DNA of 64,000 bases, taken from the NCBI GenBank assembly GCA_965199135.1, contig OZ240685.1, forward strand, positions 620,001 to 684,000, in the 5' to 3' direction. This DNA is from EB88 sp965199135 (GTDB lineage: Bacteria; Acidobacteriota; Terriglobia; Terriglobales; Acidobacteriaceae). The translations under genes were made by a program, and so were the position numbers. This document shows positions 33,130-42,424 of the stretch, piece after piece (position 1 is the first letter of the stretch; each line of letters opens with the position of its first letter). Under the pieces are notes generated by a model. That model worked only from the letters and a program-made list of their open reading frames with translations. It was not told the origin of the DNA and searched no databases.

Positions 33130-34314
33130 CTACGTCGCCGACGCATCCTTCTGCGGCACCTCGGTCCAGACCCCGCCGCGTGCGTGGCTCGCGAGCATGG
33201 ACTCAATGAGCAGCACAGTCCGTGCGGCGCGATCGAACGTGCACACCAGCTCACCCGCATCTCCTGGAGTCCCGCCACGGTCAATCCACGCATAGATCTC
33301 CGCGATGACATTCGAGAAGGCGGAAGCCCAGCCTTCCTGGTGGCCCGCCGGCAGCCGCGCGAGGCCGCGTGCCTCGGGACCAAGCAGTGCAGGCTCCTTC
33401 GTCATCCACTCGGAAGGCTGATCGTAGTGGCCGATCCAGAGTTCGTTCTGCTCCTCCTGCTTCCAGCGCAGGGCTGCTGTGCGGCCGCTGATCTCCAGCG
33501 CAAGGTCATTCTTGTGCCCAGGCAAAACCTGCCCCACCGTGAAAACGCCTCGAGCGCCATTGCTCCAGCGCAGAAGCACCGTTCCGAGGTCCTCACCTCT
33601 CACCGTCACAGCCGTGCCACCGGTACGCGCATCGGTGGCAAATGCCTCGGCGGACGCGCCGCGGGTGTAGCGCGTCGGAACGACTGTTGCGAGATCCGCC
33701 AGCACCGCCGTGATCTGCGCTCCACTGACATGCTCCGCAAGATCGCACCAGTGCGATCCGATGTCGGCGAGCGCAGAGCTCGCGCCCCCCTTCTCCGCAT
33801 CCGAACGCCATGAATACACGTGATCATCGGTCATCCAGTCCTGCAGGTAGTACCCGGACAGGAAGACCTGATCGCCGATGGAGTGATCGCGAATCATGGA
33901 GCGCATCTGCTGCACCATGGGATTGCCGCGATAGTTGAAGGTGACCGCGTTCGCAACGCCGGCGCGCTCGGCCGCAGCACACAGCTGCCGGCACTCCGCA
34001 GACGAGAGTGCAAGCGGCTTGTCAGAGACCACATGCTTGCCGGCTTCGAGCGCTGCAAGGCTCACAGGCAGGTGCAAGTGATTTGGTGTCGTGTTGTGGA
34101 CAACATCGATAGAGGGATCTGCAATCAGTTGCTGCCAGCTGCCATACGCGTGGTCGATGTGCAGACGTTCCGCCTTCGCCCGCGCGGACGCAAGACTGCT
34201 TCCAGCCAACGCCACCACATCCACATAGCCAAGCCGACGCACTGCCTCGATATGCTGCGTGGCAATAAAGCCGGGACCCACCAACCCCATGCGAAGACGA
34301 CCGGATGTGCGCAT
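33130..34314 (-). CDS. Gfo/Idh/MocA-family NAD(P)-dependent oxidoreductase
   Basis: A 394-residue sugar or inositol dehydrogenase-like protein. The N-terminal Rossmann motif is MGLVGPGFIATQHIEAVRR; VVHNTTPNHLHLPV, the EAGKHVVSDKPLAL catalytic-Lys segment and the C-terminal beta-sheet domain (GGASSALADIGSHWCDLAEH with the catalytic His) are intact. ATG 34314 has AGGAG 7 bases upstream; an open frame of 130 codons upstream is not coding. It heads a two-gene unit with the GH92 mannosidase. Substrate is inferred to be a released sugar. Confidence 0.92.
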   Translation of the reverse strand: MRTSGRLRMGLVGPGFIATQHIEAVRRLGYVDVVALAGSSLASARAKAERLHIDHAYGSWQQLIADPSIDVVHNTTPNHLHLPVSLAALEAGKHVVSDKPLALSSAECRQLCAAAERAGVANAVTFNYRGNPMVQQMRSMIRDHSIGDQVFLSGYYLQDWMTDDHVYSWRSDAEKGGASSALADIGSHWCDLAEHVSGAQITAVLADLATVVPTRYTRGASAEAFATDARTGGTAVTVRGEDLGTVLLRWSNGARGVFTVGQVLPGHKNDLALEISGRTAALRWKQEEQNELWIGHYDQPSEWMTKEPALLGPEARGLARLPAGHQEGWASAFSNVIAEIYAWIDRGGTPGDAGELVCTFDRAARTVLLIESMLASHARGGVWTEVPQKDASAT

Positions 34315-34535
34315 ACAGAACTCCTGCCCCGGAATGACTTTCGGAGCGCACCCAGCATACGGCAGATTCCTCGATGTTGCAGGGCGGCTCCATCCAGTGG
34401 CACTTCCCTGGCAAACGCGTTGAGGCCGGTGGCCTCGGCGTGTGCGGCCCGGGAAGCTCAGTGCCGTGATGCCCATAGTTGCCGCGCGCGTCACTGCTCG
34501 TGACGGGTTGATAATGCAGCAGCGCGCGCGACCTG

Positions 34536-34591
34536 GAAGCATAGAAGTTGAAGCATAGAAATTGAAGCATAGAAGTTGAAGCAGAGAAGCT
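34536..34591. repeat. 14-bp tandem repeat, four units
   Basis: Four head-to-tail copies of GAAGCATAGAAGTT. Copy 2 differs by one base and copy 4 by two or three. The array lies about 220 bases upstream of the Gfo/Idh start codon. Confidence 0.85.
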
Positions 34592-34659
34592 TCAACTACC
34601 ACCTGCGATCTGCTTCTCAGCACCGGCCGCAAGGCTGCCGTTTCCGCGCGCTCCAAAGG

Positions 34660-34835
34660 GTGGCGGGCGGTCAAGAGCTTCGTGCAGATTTGTGTCGCGA
34701 ACATCGCAGGATGCGACCAACGCTGGACGAAATCTGGGTACAGGGTTCCTCACTGAGCCGAAGGTGCACCGGGCTGAGACGCGGTGCTGCATGCGCGATC
34801 CTCGCGGCCACCTCATCGAGGTCGGCGGGGCGAAA
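34660..34835 (+). pseudogene. VOC-family (glyoxalase/bleomycin-resistance) gene fragment
   Basis: Two plus-strand frames together give the end of a VOC protein. FVQICVANIAGC (from about 34680) resembles the FRVxDIxxxYxxW strand. After a frame change, FLTEPKVHRAETRCCMRDPRG then HLIEVGG (to about 34830) matches the family end FLTEPKxH..IRCYxRDPDGHLIEVGQ. No N-terminal half is found. The gene-free 650 bases around it (34315-34965) otherwise hold the 14-bp repeats and the probable Gfo/Idh promoter. Confidence 0.7.
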
Positions 34836-34965
34836 AGTATCGGTGAGGCGCGATGTCAAGCGCTACGCGAAGCGACGCTCTCCGTCGAGATCCTCTTTCG
34901 AACCGTTATATGCGCTTCGGCCCCATGCTGGGGTGCGGATCAAAGGTTGACAGGGTGTCGAGAAG

Positions 34966-35040
34966 TGGTGGCCAGAGACGGGATTGAACCGCCGACGCCG
35001 GCCTTTTCAGGGCCGCGCTCTACCACTGAGCTATCTGGCC
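34966..35040 (-). tRNA. tRNA-Phe (GAA)
   Basis: A complete cloverleaf: acceptor stem GGCCAGA / TCTGGCC, D-arm GCTC-AGTGGTA-GAGC, anticodon loop CTGAAAA giving anticodon GAA, T-loop GGTTCAATCCC, and an encoded 3' CCA. The surrounding sequence shows no partial copy of its 3' end and no integrase gene. Confidence 0.97.
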
Positions 35041-35169
35041 TTGGGAACCCCAAGAACACCACGCTGCTCGATGCGGAGAAAAGCGGCAGCGGGTGGAGTC
35101 GACAGTGCGGAAGCACCGGACAACTTTCAAAGTATAGCAAAGCCCGCGGGTGCAGCAAGCCGGGTTGGA

Positions 35170-35628
35170 TCAGGAGCGGGAGACCAGCCACACCCCGGCC
35201 ACCAGCAGTCCGCAACCGATGAGCCTCGTCGGCGACGCAGAGTGCTGCCGGAAGCCGATCCATCCAAACTGGTCCAGCAGGACGGAGGTGACCAGCGCCG
35301 CGGTCACCGTCAATGCCGTGAAGACGCCCGAACCCAGCTTCTGCGCGAGCATCAGCCCTGCGATCGTCGACCCGATGCTGACCACCCCGCCACACCACGC
35401 CCACCATGGTGCCTGGTTCGCGCCGGCTCCAAAGCGGCTCAACACCGCAGGGCTAAGTTGTCGCAGCAGCAGGGCCGCAAGGATGAGTCCCGCAAGGCCG
35501 CTCAGGTACACCCAGATGCCGGCGAGTACCGGGTGCTGCAGGTGCTTGTTCAGCTCCGCGTTCGCGCCTGCCTGGAATGGATTCGCTGCCCCTGCAGCAA
35601 GTGCGATCACCAGCGAAATCCAGAGCAT
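35170..35628 (-). CDS. DUF606/YdcZ-family DMT transporter
   Basis: About 152 residues with five membrane helices. The family start LVIALAAGAANPFQAGANAEL and the GIWVYLSGLAGLILAALLL and DQFGWIGF segments are present. ATG 35628 fits family starts; a TTG at 35661, right behind the previous stop codon, is possible. It follows the debranching-type hydrolase gene on the same strand with 35 bases between them. Substrate unknown. Confidence 0.85.
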   Translation of the reverse strand: MLWISLVIALAAGAANPFQAGANAELNKHLQHPVLAGIWVYLSGLAGLILAALLLRQLSPAVLSRFGAGANQAPWWAWCGGVVSIGSTIAGLMLAQKLGSGVFTALTVTAALVTSVLLDQFGWIGFRQHSASPTRLIGCGLLVAGVWLVSRS

Positions 35629-35663
35629 CCCCACCGTCGCCCCCAACTCCCAAGACGCCAACT

Positions 35664-38354
35664 CTACCAGCGAACAGCCACAGTCTGCTCGGTGTACCCG
35701 TGGCCCTCCGGGAAGTGCACAGCGAGCCCCTGCAGTTCGCCCCCCTTCTCCGCATGATCGAGCGGAACGGGCGTAAGCAGCGCATCGCCGGCAAGCGGCT
35801 TCGCACGGAGCGATGGCGCATCCGGCAGCAGGGTCGCGCCTTCCACATGCACCGCCCGCGCACCGTTCATTCGCAGTGGCAACGTGTAAGTGCTCCCACC
35901 CTGTGCCTCGAGCGTCCAGCTCGCCGAGTGTGCGTCCACATGTTGCTCCAGCACTTTCAGCTGCGCCGTCAACGCCCCGGGCATTGGGAGCTCTGCCGGA
36001 ATTTCGATCTCCGCACCAGGAAGCGGGATGTGCAGGCTACCCTTGCTCTCGCTGCTTCCGGCAGGGCCGGCAAGCGTTACGTGTGCTGCACCCTCGGGCT
36101 GCATGCGCACGTCCATCATGCCGGCGTCGCGCTTGAAGACCAGCGTCACCCGCGCATCCCCACCCACCGGCACATGGCGCAGTGTCGCGCCGGGCCAGCT
36201 GGCCGGGAACTGCGGGTCGACCGTCAGCGTCTTCTTGGCCGCGTCATAGGTGACGCCAAAGAGCCCGCGCAGCGCCGGGGAGGCCACCATCGCCGAGGAC
36301 CACAACTGGTGCGTTGTCGAGCGGCCCATCGGCTCGAAATACTGGCCAGACAACAACTCGGTGACCGCGCCCAGATCCTGGTTCCACGTCATATCTGCGT
36401 TTTGCATCAGGTGCGCATAGCCTGAGAGCGAGCGCCCCGTGCGGTACTCGGCAAGCGACGCCCAGCCGGTAAACAACGGCCACACCGAGCCCTGGTGGTA
36501 GCTCATCGGGTCGTAGAGCGCCTCATGCTCGCCCAGGTCGCGCGTGCCCCAGTCGGTTGAGAACTCGTGCGAGGCCCAGCGCCGGAACATTCCATCACTC
36601 GCGGGCAGCGCATAATCCCCGTCCCACCATGCAACAGCCGGGTAAATTGTCGCCGTCGTATCCAGGCTCGCGATGCCATCCTTCACGCCGTTGTAGGAGA
36701 AGGCGTACATGCCGCCGCGTGCACCATCCGCAGGCTTGTACTCTTTCTCGAGTGTCGCAGCGACCTGCTTTGCACGCTCGGCCGCACCCTGCTCCGGCTT
36801 GCCTGCAAGCGCCGCAAGACGCGCATACGCTTCGCTTGCTTGCTCATCGAGCGCCGCCAGGTACACCTCTTGGTGCGGCATCCCCGGGGGCCAGCTCTCC
36901 ACCCAGCCCGTGCCCTGCGAGTTGTCGTAGATGCCGTCGCCATCGGTGTCATGCGTGCGCTCAAAATTCCACGCCAGCGCAATCTGTGCCCAGTGCTGTT
37001 GCACATACGCCGTGTCGCCCGAGCGCTCCGCATAATCCCGTAAGAGCATCAGGAGAAGTGGGGTGGAGTCCGCCGCCGCATACTCGTACGGCAGGTGAGG
37101 CCAGTCCACCATCTCCGCAGTCTGCGAGTACTCGTGCATGATCTTGCCATCCGCACGCTGCCGTTTCAGCAGAAAATCAAGCTCCTCACGCGTGAGCGCG
37201 AAATCCCCGTAGCTATCCGCTGCATACAGCGTGTACAGCGAGTCGCGGCCGAAGAACCATCCAAAGCCCGGCCGATTGGAGTCTCCCGAGCTGTACAGCC
37301 CGGCCACCAGCCCGACCTCGCTTCCATACTGTGCACTGTGATGCCGCACCCGCAGCTGATCAATCGAAATCTCGGCCCAGCGCAGCGCCTGGTTCACACG
37401 CGGATCTGGTGTATCCGCAACCACGCGTGTGTCAAAGAAGTGCTGGTAGTAGCTCGCCGTCTCTCCATACAACGTCGCGATGTGGCTGCCCTCGTCCGCG
37501 AGCTTCGCTCGCAGCGCCTCACCCTTCGCCGTATCGGCCGTGGTGCCCGCCGCCATCAGGAGCGGAAAGTATTTCGCACCATCGCGCGCCGGGTCGTAGT
37601 GGAGCACCAGTTGCAGCGGATATTGGATCGGCCGCTCCTGGTATGGCGCCAGGATGCCTGGTTCGGTTCCTGGCATCGCGACAGCCCCTGCAAGCGACGC
37701 AGAGTCTGTATGCAACACGTAGTAGCCGCTCGAGGCGCCAGCGACCGGTACCCATTGCGGGTCGGGCGCGTTGTAGTTCGCCGCAGGCCACATCCGCTTC
37801 ATCTCCGGCGTGAACGAGAACGTAAGCTCCATCGGCCGGGTCGACGAGATCTGAAACATCGCGACCACTGGCGCGCCGCCCTCTGCCTGGCAGGGGCTGG
37901 CAAACAAGATCTCGCGCACGGTAAACGCCGCATGCGAAAACGTGATCGTCGTATGATCCGGCTGCACCGTGATCTCCGACGACTGGTCGTTCACATCGAT
38001 CGGCACCCCGTAATCTTTCAGCGTGGCTTCCATGCGCAGGTGGCTCAGCAGCTTTACCGGCCATGTCCACGCTTCGAAGCTGCCATCCCCAGCGCCCACA
38101 AACGCCCCGCACTCGCCCGCAACCGTAAATGGCTGCAGCGTCGCGCTGCGCTGCGCAATCTGCAAGCCACCCACGCTCAGAGCACTGGCAAGCGGAAACT
38201 CCGGCACCGCATCGAGCCACCCCGCGCCCTGCTGCGCTTCGCAGGAGGCGGTCCCAGCGAGCAGCACGACACCACCCAGCAAACCGACGCCATGAATTCC
38301 CAAGGAGCGCCGAAGCCCTTTTCCTGCCCTATGCCATACACTTGCTGCAATCAT
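35664..38354 (-). CDS. Exported debranching-type (six-hairpin) glycoside hydrolase
   Basis: About 896 residues. A long n-region and hydrophobic core (VGLLGGVVLLAGTASC) form an export signal. An N-terminal beta-sandwich is followed by an (alpha/alpha)6 domain with GWFFGRDSLYTLYAADSYGD, the LPYEYAAADSTPLLLMLLRD block and YHQGSVWPLFTGW, as in amylo-alpha-1,6-glucosidase (GDE_C) and GH63/GH37-like enzymes. A C-terminal beta-domain ends the protein. It probably cleaves alpha-glucan or related oligosaccharides outside the cytoplasm. ATG 38354 has AGGAG 8 bases upstream. It diverges from the adenosine deaminase gene. Confidence 0.87.
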   Translation of the reverse strand: MIAASVWHRAGKGLRRSLGIHGVGLLGGVVLLAGTASCEAQQGAGWLDAVPEFPLASALSVGGLQIAQRSATLQPFTVAGECGAFVGAGDGSFEAWTWPVKLLSHLRMEATLKDYGVPIDVNDQSSEITVQPDHTTITFSHAAFTVREILFASPCQAEGGAPVVAMFQISSTRPMELTFSFTPEMKRMWPAANYNAPDPQWVPVAGASSGYYVLHTDSASLAGAVAMPGTEPGILAPYQERPIQYPLQLVLHYDPARDGAKYFPLLMAAGTTADTAKGEALRAKLADEGSHIATLYGETASYYQHFFDTRVVADTPDPRVNQALRWAEISIDQLRVRHHSAQYGSEVGLVAGLYSSGDSNRPGFGWFFGRDSLYTLYAADSYGDFALTREELDFLLKRQRADGKIMHEYSQTAEMVDWPHLPYEYAAADSTPLLLMLLRDYAERSGDTAYVQQHWAQIALAWNFERTHDTDGDGIYDNSQGTGWVESWPPGMPHQEVYLAALDEQASEAYARLAALAGKPEQGAAERAKQVAATLEKEYKPADGARGGMYAFSYNGVKDGIASLDTTATIYPAVAWWDGDYALPASDGMFRRWASHEFSTDWGTRDLGEHEALYDPMSYHQGSVWPLFTGWASLAEYRTGRSLSGYAHLMQNADMTWNQDLGAVTELLSGQYFEPMGRSTTHQLWSSAMVASPALRGLFGVTYDAAKKTLTVDPQFPASWPGATLRHVPVGGDARVTLVFKRDAGMMDVRMQPEGAAHVTLAGPAGSSESKGSLHIPLPGAEIEIPAELPMPGALTAQLKVLEQHVDAHSASWTLEAQGGSTYTLPLRMNGARAVHVEGATLLPDAPSLRAKPLAGDALLTPVPLDHAEKGGELQGLAVHFPEGHGYTEQTVAVRW

Positions 38355-38412
38355 GTCCGCTGCTCCTGCCTTTTTGCCTCTGACGTCCCGCACCGCACTA
38401 CAGATTGTTACG

Positions 38413-39960
38413 ATGCGCACACGTCGAAGCATGCTGGGGCTTGCCTTGCTGCTTACTCCCGGTATCTCCTTCGCGGCCACTGCCCCGGAGACTCGCACCG
38501 CGGCCGCCTTTACGGCAGCCTACAATCGCGGCCCACTCGCCCTGCATGCCTTCCTCCAGGAGATGCCCAAAGGCGCCGACCTGCACATGCATCTCTCGGG
38601 CGCCATCTACGCAGAGACCTTCCTCGACGAAGCGGCGGCCGATGGCGTCTGCGTTGATCCCGCGGCGCTCGCCTTTGATCGCGCCACGCTGCACGGCAAC
38701 TGCAAGCCCGGGGAGGTGAGCGGCCCGGCCGCGCTCGAGCGGGACAATCACCTCCGCGATGCATTGATCGACAGCTTCTCCATGCGCGGCTATGTGCCCA
38801 CGCCCGGGATCACCGGCCACGATCAGTTCTTCGCCACCTTCGCGCGTTTCGGCGGCCTGCCCAAAACACACACCGGCGACTGGCTCGATGAAGTCGCAAC
38901 CCGAGCCGCCCGCCAGAACGAGCAGTATCTCGAAGTCATGGACACGCCCGACCTGAAGGGCGCCGAGTCGATCGCCGAACTCATCGGCTACTCCACCGAC
39001 TTTCCCCGCCTGCGCGATGCCATGCTCCGAAGCGACGCCAAAGGCGGCTTGCGCGCGAGCATCACCGCAGCCCAGGCAGCAATGACCGCAGCCGAGAGCG
39101 AGCGCCGTGCCCGCGAACACTGTGGTGTCGCGGCGAGCGCCACACCGGCATGCCACGTCGAGATACGCTTCCTCTTCCAGATCCTGCGCGAGCAGCAGCC
39201 GATTGATGTCTTTGCCCAGATGGTCTTCGCCTTCGAGCTCGCAAAAGCCGACCCACGCGTCGTCGGTCTCAACATGGTGCAGCCCGAAGATGGGTTTCTT
39301 TCCATGCGCGACTACGCCCTGCACATGAGCATGCTCGACGCGCTGCACCGTCTCTACCCCAACGTGCACATCGCGCTCCACGCCGGCGAGTTGACCGAGG
39401 GGCTTGTGCCACCGGCCGGGCTCACGTTTCACATCCGCTCCGCAGTCGAGCAGGGACACGCCGAACGCATCGGCCATGGAGTCGACATCATGTACGAACA
39501 CGAGCCGGATGCCCTGCTCCACGAGCTGGCAATGAAGCATGTGCTGGTCGAAATCAACCTCACCAGCAATGACGTGATCCTCGGCGTCTCGCGCGAAAAT
39601 CATCCCCTGCCGGACTACCTCCGCGCCCACGTTCCCGTCGCTCTCTCGACCGACGATGAAGGCGTCTCCCGCATCGACCTCACGCACGAATATGTACGCG
39701 CCACGGAGACATATCACCTGACGTATCTGCAGCTGAAACGCATCGCCCGCGCCTCGCTCGAGCACAGCTTCCTTCCCGGCACGAGCCTCTGGCAGAACAC
39801 CACGCCTGAGATTCTGGAAACGCCGGTGGCCGCCTGCCGCGCACAGGTCGGGGCAGAAACGCCCACAGGCGCCTGCGCCATTCTTGTCGCGGCGAGCGAA
39901 AAAGCCACCGAGCAGTGGGAGCTGGAACGTCGCTTTCACACGTTTGAGCGAAGCTTCTAA
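38413..39960 (+). CDS. Exported adenosine deaminase-family protein
   Basis: About 515 residues with a signal peptide (SMLGLALLLTPGISFA). The metal-dependent deaminase barrel is complete: KGADLHMHLSGA (zinc ligands, about residue 57), ALHAGELT (about 322), ERIGHGVDI (about 354) and ALSTDDEGVSR (about 412). A cysteine-bearing insert after the first strand (GVCVDPAAL..HGNCKPGE) recalls the extra domain of secreted ADA2/ADGF enzymes, but identity is inference. It would act on extracytoplasmic adenosine. ATG 38413 lacks a Shine-Dalgarno; ATG 38353 would add 20 residues before the signal. The GT1 gene starts 3 bases after its stop. Confidence 0.88.
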   Translation: MRTRRSMLGLALLLTPGISFAATAPETRTAAAFTAAYNRGPLALHAFLQEMPKGADLHMHLSGAIYAETFLDEAAADGVCVDPAALAFDRATLHGNCKPGEVSGPAALERDNHLRDALIDSFSMRGYVPTPGITGHDQFFATFARFGGLPKTHTGDWLDEVATRAARQNEQYLEVMDTPDLKGAESIAELIGYSTDFPRLRDAMLRSDAKGGLRASITAAQAAMTAAESERRAREHCGVAASATPACHVEIRFLFQILREQQPIDVFAQMVFAFELAKADPRVVGLNMVQPEDGFLSMRDYALHMSMLDALHRLYPNVHIALHAGELTEGLVPPAGLTFHIRSAVEQGHAERIGHGVDIMYEHEPDALLHELAMKHVLVEINLTSNDVILGVSRENHPLPDYLRAHVPVALSTDDEGVSRIDLTHEYVRATETYHLTYLQLKRIARASLEHSFLPGTSLWQNTTPEILETPVAACRAQVGAETPTGACAILVAASEKATEQWELERRFHTFERSF

Positions 39961-39963
39961 TCG

Positions 39964-41259
39964 ATGCGCCTCGTCTTTGCGACCTTCGGTACCTTCGGCG
40001 ATGTAAACCCGCTGATCGGATTAGGCAGTGAGCTGATCCGGCGGGGCCACACCGTAACCCTTGCCGCCCCTGAGATGTTTCGCAGGCAGGCTGCCGCCGG
40101 CGGCCTCGCCTTTCGCCCGGTGCGCCCCGAGCAGGATCCCGAAGACGCGGCCATGATCGCCATGGTCTACGACCGTAAACACGGCACAGAGCGTGGCCTG
40201 CGCGAGTTCCTCTTCCCGGCCCTGCGCGACAGCTACAACGACCTGCTTGCCGTGGTCGAGGCCGACGGTGGCGCCGACCTCTTCGTCACCAGCGAGCTCG
40301 CCTACGCCGGCCCGCTCGTCGCCGAGGTCACCGGCGTTCCCTGGGCCTCGTACGTGCTCGCTCCTTTCTCGTTCTTTTCAGGCTACGACCCGCCGGTGCT
40401 TGCACCCTACCCCATGCTTTCGCAGGTACTCTCCCGTGTGCCCGCCTTCGGGCATCTCCTGCGCCCTTTTGCACGAGCCATCACACGCAGCTGGTGCAAG
40501 CCCGTTTACACGCTTCGCGAGGAGCTCGACCTTTCTCGCGGCACAAGCCCGCTCTTCGACGCGAAGCACTCGCCCTCGCTGGTGCTCGCGCTCTTCTCGC
40601 CCCTGCTCGGCTCCCCGCAGCCCGACTGGCCACCCAACGTGAAGCAGTGCGGCTTCGTCTTCTACGACCGCGATGCCGAACACGCGACGCTTCCGCCCGA
40701 GCTCGAAGCCTTTCTTCGCACGGGCGATGCGCCGATCGTCTTCACCCTGGGCTCGGCCGCAGTGCTCGACCCCGGCGACTTCTGGAAGCAGAGCCGCGAA
40801 GCCGCAAAGCTGCTCAACCGGCGGGCCGTGCTGCTCACCGGCAAACACGCCGACACCCCGCCCGACTCGCCCGAGGTCTGCCACGCCGGCTACGCGCCCT
40901 ACTCGCTCTTGTTTCCACGCGCCGCAGCGATCGTGCACCAGGGTGGCGTCGGCACCACGGCACAGGCCATGCGCGCGGGCAAACCCATGCTCGTGATGCC
41001 CTACAGCCATGACCAGCCTGATAACGCCCGGCGCATGGAACGGCTCCGGGTCGCGCAGATCCTCCCGCGGGAGCGCTACACTGCAGCGCGCGCAGCCGCC
41101 GCCCTGCGAGCACTCCTCGATGACAGTGGCGCAGACATGCGCGCCGGCCAGTCGGCTACACAGATCGCGCAGGAAAACGGAACCCGCGTGGCGTGCGATG
41201 CGCTCGAACGCTTCGGCACCGCCACTCAGGGCACGCGCGCCAGGGCCACCCGCGCGTAG
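39964..41259 (+). CDS. GT1-family glycosyltransferase (UGT/MGT-like)
   Basis: A 431-residue GT-B enzyme. The N-terminal LVFATFGTFGDVNPLIGLGS and the C-terminal donor-binding block HQGGVGTTAQAMRAGKP, then PYSHDQPDNA, are those of sterol/macrolide glucosyltransferases. It moves a sugar from a nucleotide donor to a small hydrophobic acceptor in the cytoplasm. It is coupled to the deaminase gene (3-base gap). Its 3' end overlaps the convergent sialidase remnant by 34 bases. Confidence 0.92.
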   Translation: MRLVFATFGTFGDVNPLIGLGSELIRRGHTVTLAAPEMFRRQAAAGGLAFRPVRPEQDPEDAAMIAMVYDRKHGTERGLREFLFPALRDSYNDLLAVVEADGGADLFVTSELAYAGPLVAEVTGVPWASYVLAPFSFFSGYDPPVLAPYPMLSQVLSRVPAFGHLLRPFARAITRSWCKPVYTLREELDLSRGTSPLFDAKHSPSLVLALFSPLLGSPQPDWPPNVKQCGFVFYDRDAEHATLPPELEAFLRTGDAPIVFTLGSAAVLDPGDFWKQSREAAKLLNRRAVLLTGKHADTPPDSPEVCHAGYAPYSLLFPRAAAIVHQGGVGTTAQAMRAGKPMLVMPYSHDQPDNARRMERLRVAQILPRERYTAARAAAALRALLDDSGADMRAGQSATQIAQENGTRVACDALERFGTATQGTRARATRA

Positions 41260-42328
41260 CGGATTCGGGTGCGATGCCACGTGTACGTCATCAGGAGATC
41301 GCCATCCCGTAACTGAATCAGTGCCGGATAGGAAAACTCCTGCCCTGGCTCCGACTCAAGCGTCAGGAACTGCGTGAAGTGCTCTCCATCCCGCGACACC
41401 GCAAGCGCCAGCGGGGAGCGGCCATCGGTGGTTGGGTTGTAGATCAGCACCGTACGCCCATCCCGCAGGTGGACCGCGTCGATGCCCGAGTTCGGGTTTG
41501 GCAGATCAAGCACGTGCGGCGTCGACCAGCTTCTTCCGCCATCGATTGAGTCTGCCGCGCAGATCCGGCCAATGTTATTGGTGGAGCGCGCATAGAAGCG
41601 CAGGTGCTCGCCACCGAGCGAGACGACCGATGGCTGGATCAGGCCCGTTGTGAGCGCAGGCCCAAGCTGCCCGATCGTGCTCCCGGCCGCGGCGCCAGGC
41701 GCAAGCGCGCGAATCGAAGCATCCGGCAGGGTGTACGGGCCTTCCTTGGTAAACGAGAGTCCTCCATCCGTGCTGCGCTCCACCCATGCCGCCCACGCGT
41801 GGTAGCTTTCGACCGAGGAGCCGCTCACGACCGCTCCATCGGAAGCGACGTAGGTTTTGCCCGAATGGGACCAAGGATGCCTGCGGGGAGATGCTCGGGG
41901 GCGGACCAGGTTCTGCCATCGTCCGTGCTGCGCATCCGGGAGCCCGTCCAGCCCGCAGCCACCGGGCCGAACTTGTAGTACAGCCAGAGTGTTCCGTCCC
42001 TGGTGTAGAAGAGCACCGGGTTCCAGCTGGCGATCTCGGGCTCGCGCACCAGGAGGGCGGGCGCACTCCAACCGGCGCGTGTATGCCGCGCGCCCCAGAT
42101 CGCAACATCGGGCCTGCCTTCCGCCGAGCCACCGAACCAGGCAGCCATCCAGTCGCCGTTTCGGAGCTCCACCACTGTCGAGGCATGGCAGGAGGGAAAG
42201 GGTGCGGCCGTGAAGATATCCTGCTGCTCGATGCTGCTCCCCGCGGCAAAAGCACGCGCGCCAGCAAGCGAGAACGTAGCAAAGAGCATGAGAGTGAGGA
42301 GGGGACGATGACGCAGAAGCCAGTGCAT
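41226..42328 (-). pseudogene. Sialidase/BNR-repeat protein broken by a single-base frameshift
   Basis: The first 167 codons from ATG 42328 give a signal peptide and the start of a sialidase-like propeller (PFPSCHASTVVELRNGDWMA, GRPDVAIWGARHT, WNPVLFYTRDGTLWLYYKFG, and the Asp-box STDDGRTW). After GPIRAKP the frame closes at a TGA. A shift of one base resumes with YVASDGAVVSGSSVES and continues through two more Asp-boxes (STDGGLSF, SIDGGRSW) to TYTWHRTRIRYARVAL at 41226. The break is at the GG of 41853-41854, where an extra G would restore K-P-Y-V. It is either a real pseudogene or a base-call error. An intact product would be about 366 residues, BNR_2 family. Confidence 0.85.
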
Positions 42329-42424
42329 GCCAAAAGGCTATCGCACAAAATCGCCAGACCGCTCTGAGGTAAAGGCAGCAGGGATCGCTGCCCCTCCCTT
42401 GTTATCTGTTGTATGTATCTGCGT

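Noticed and set aside
34966..35040. tRNA-Phe as a genomic-island attachment site
   Set aside because: No integrase, no repeated tRNA 3' end and no compositional island beside it; only a VOC remnant and tandem repeats.
38398..39939. A 513-codon minus-strand frame opposite the adenosine deaminase
   Set aside because: Antisense shadow; the metal-binding motifs are on the plus strand.
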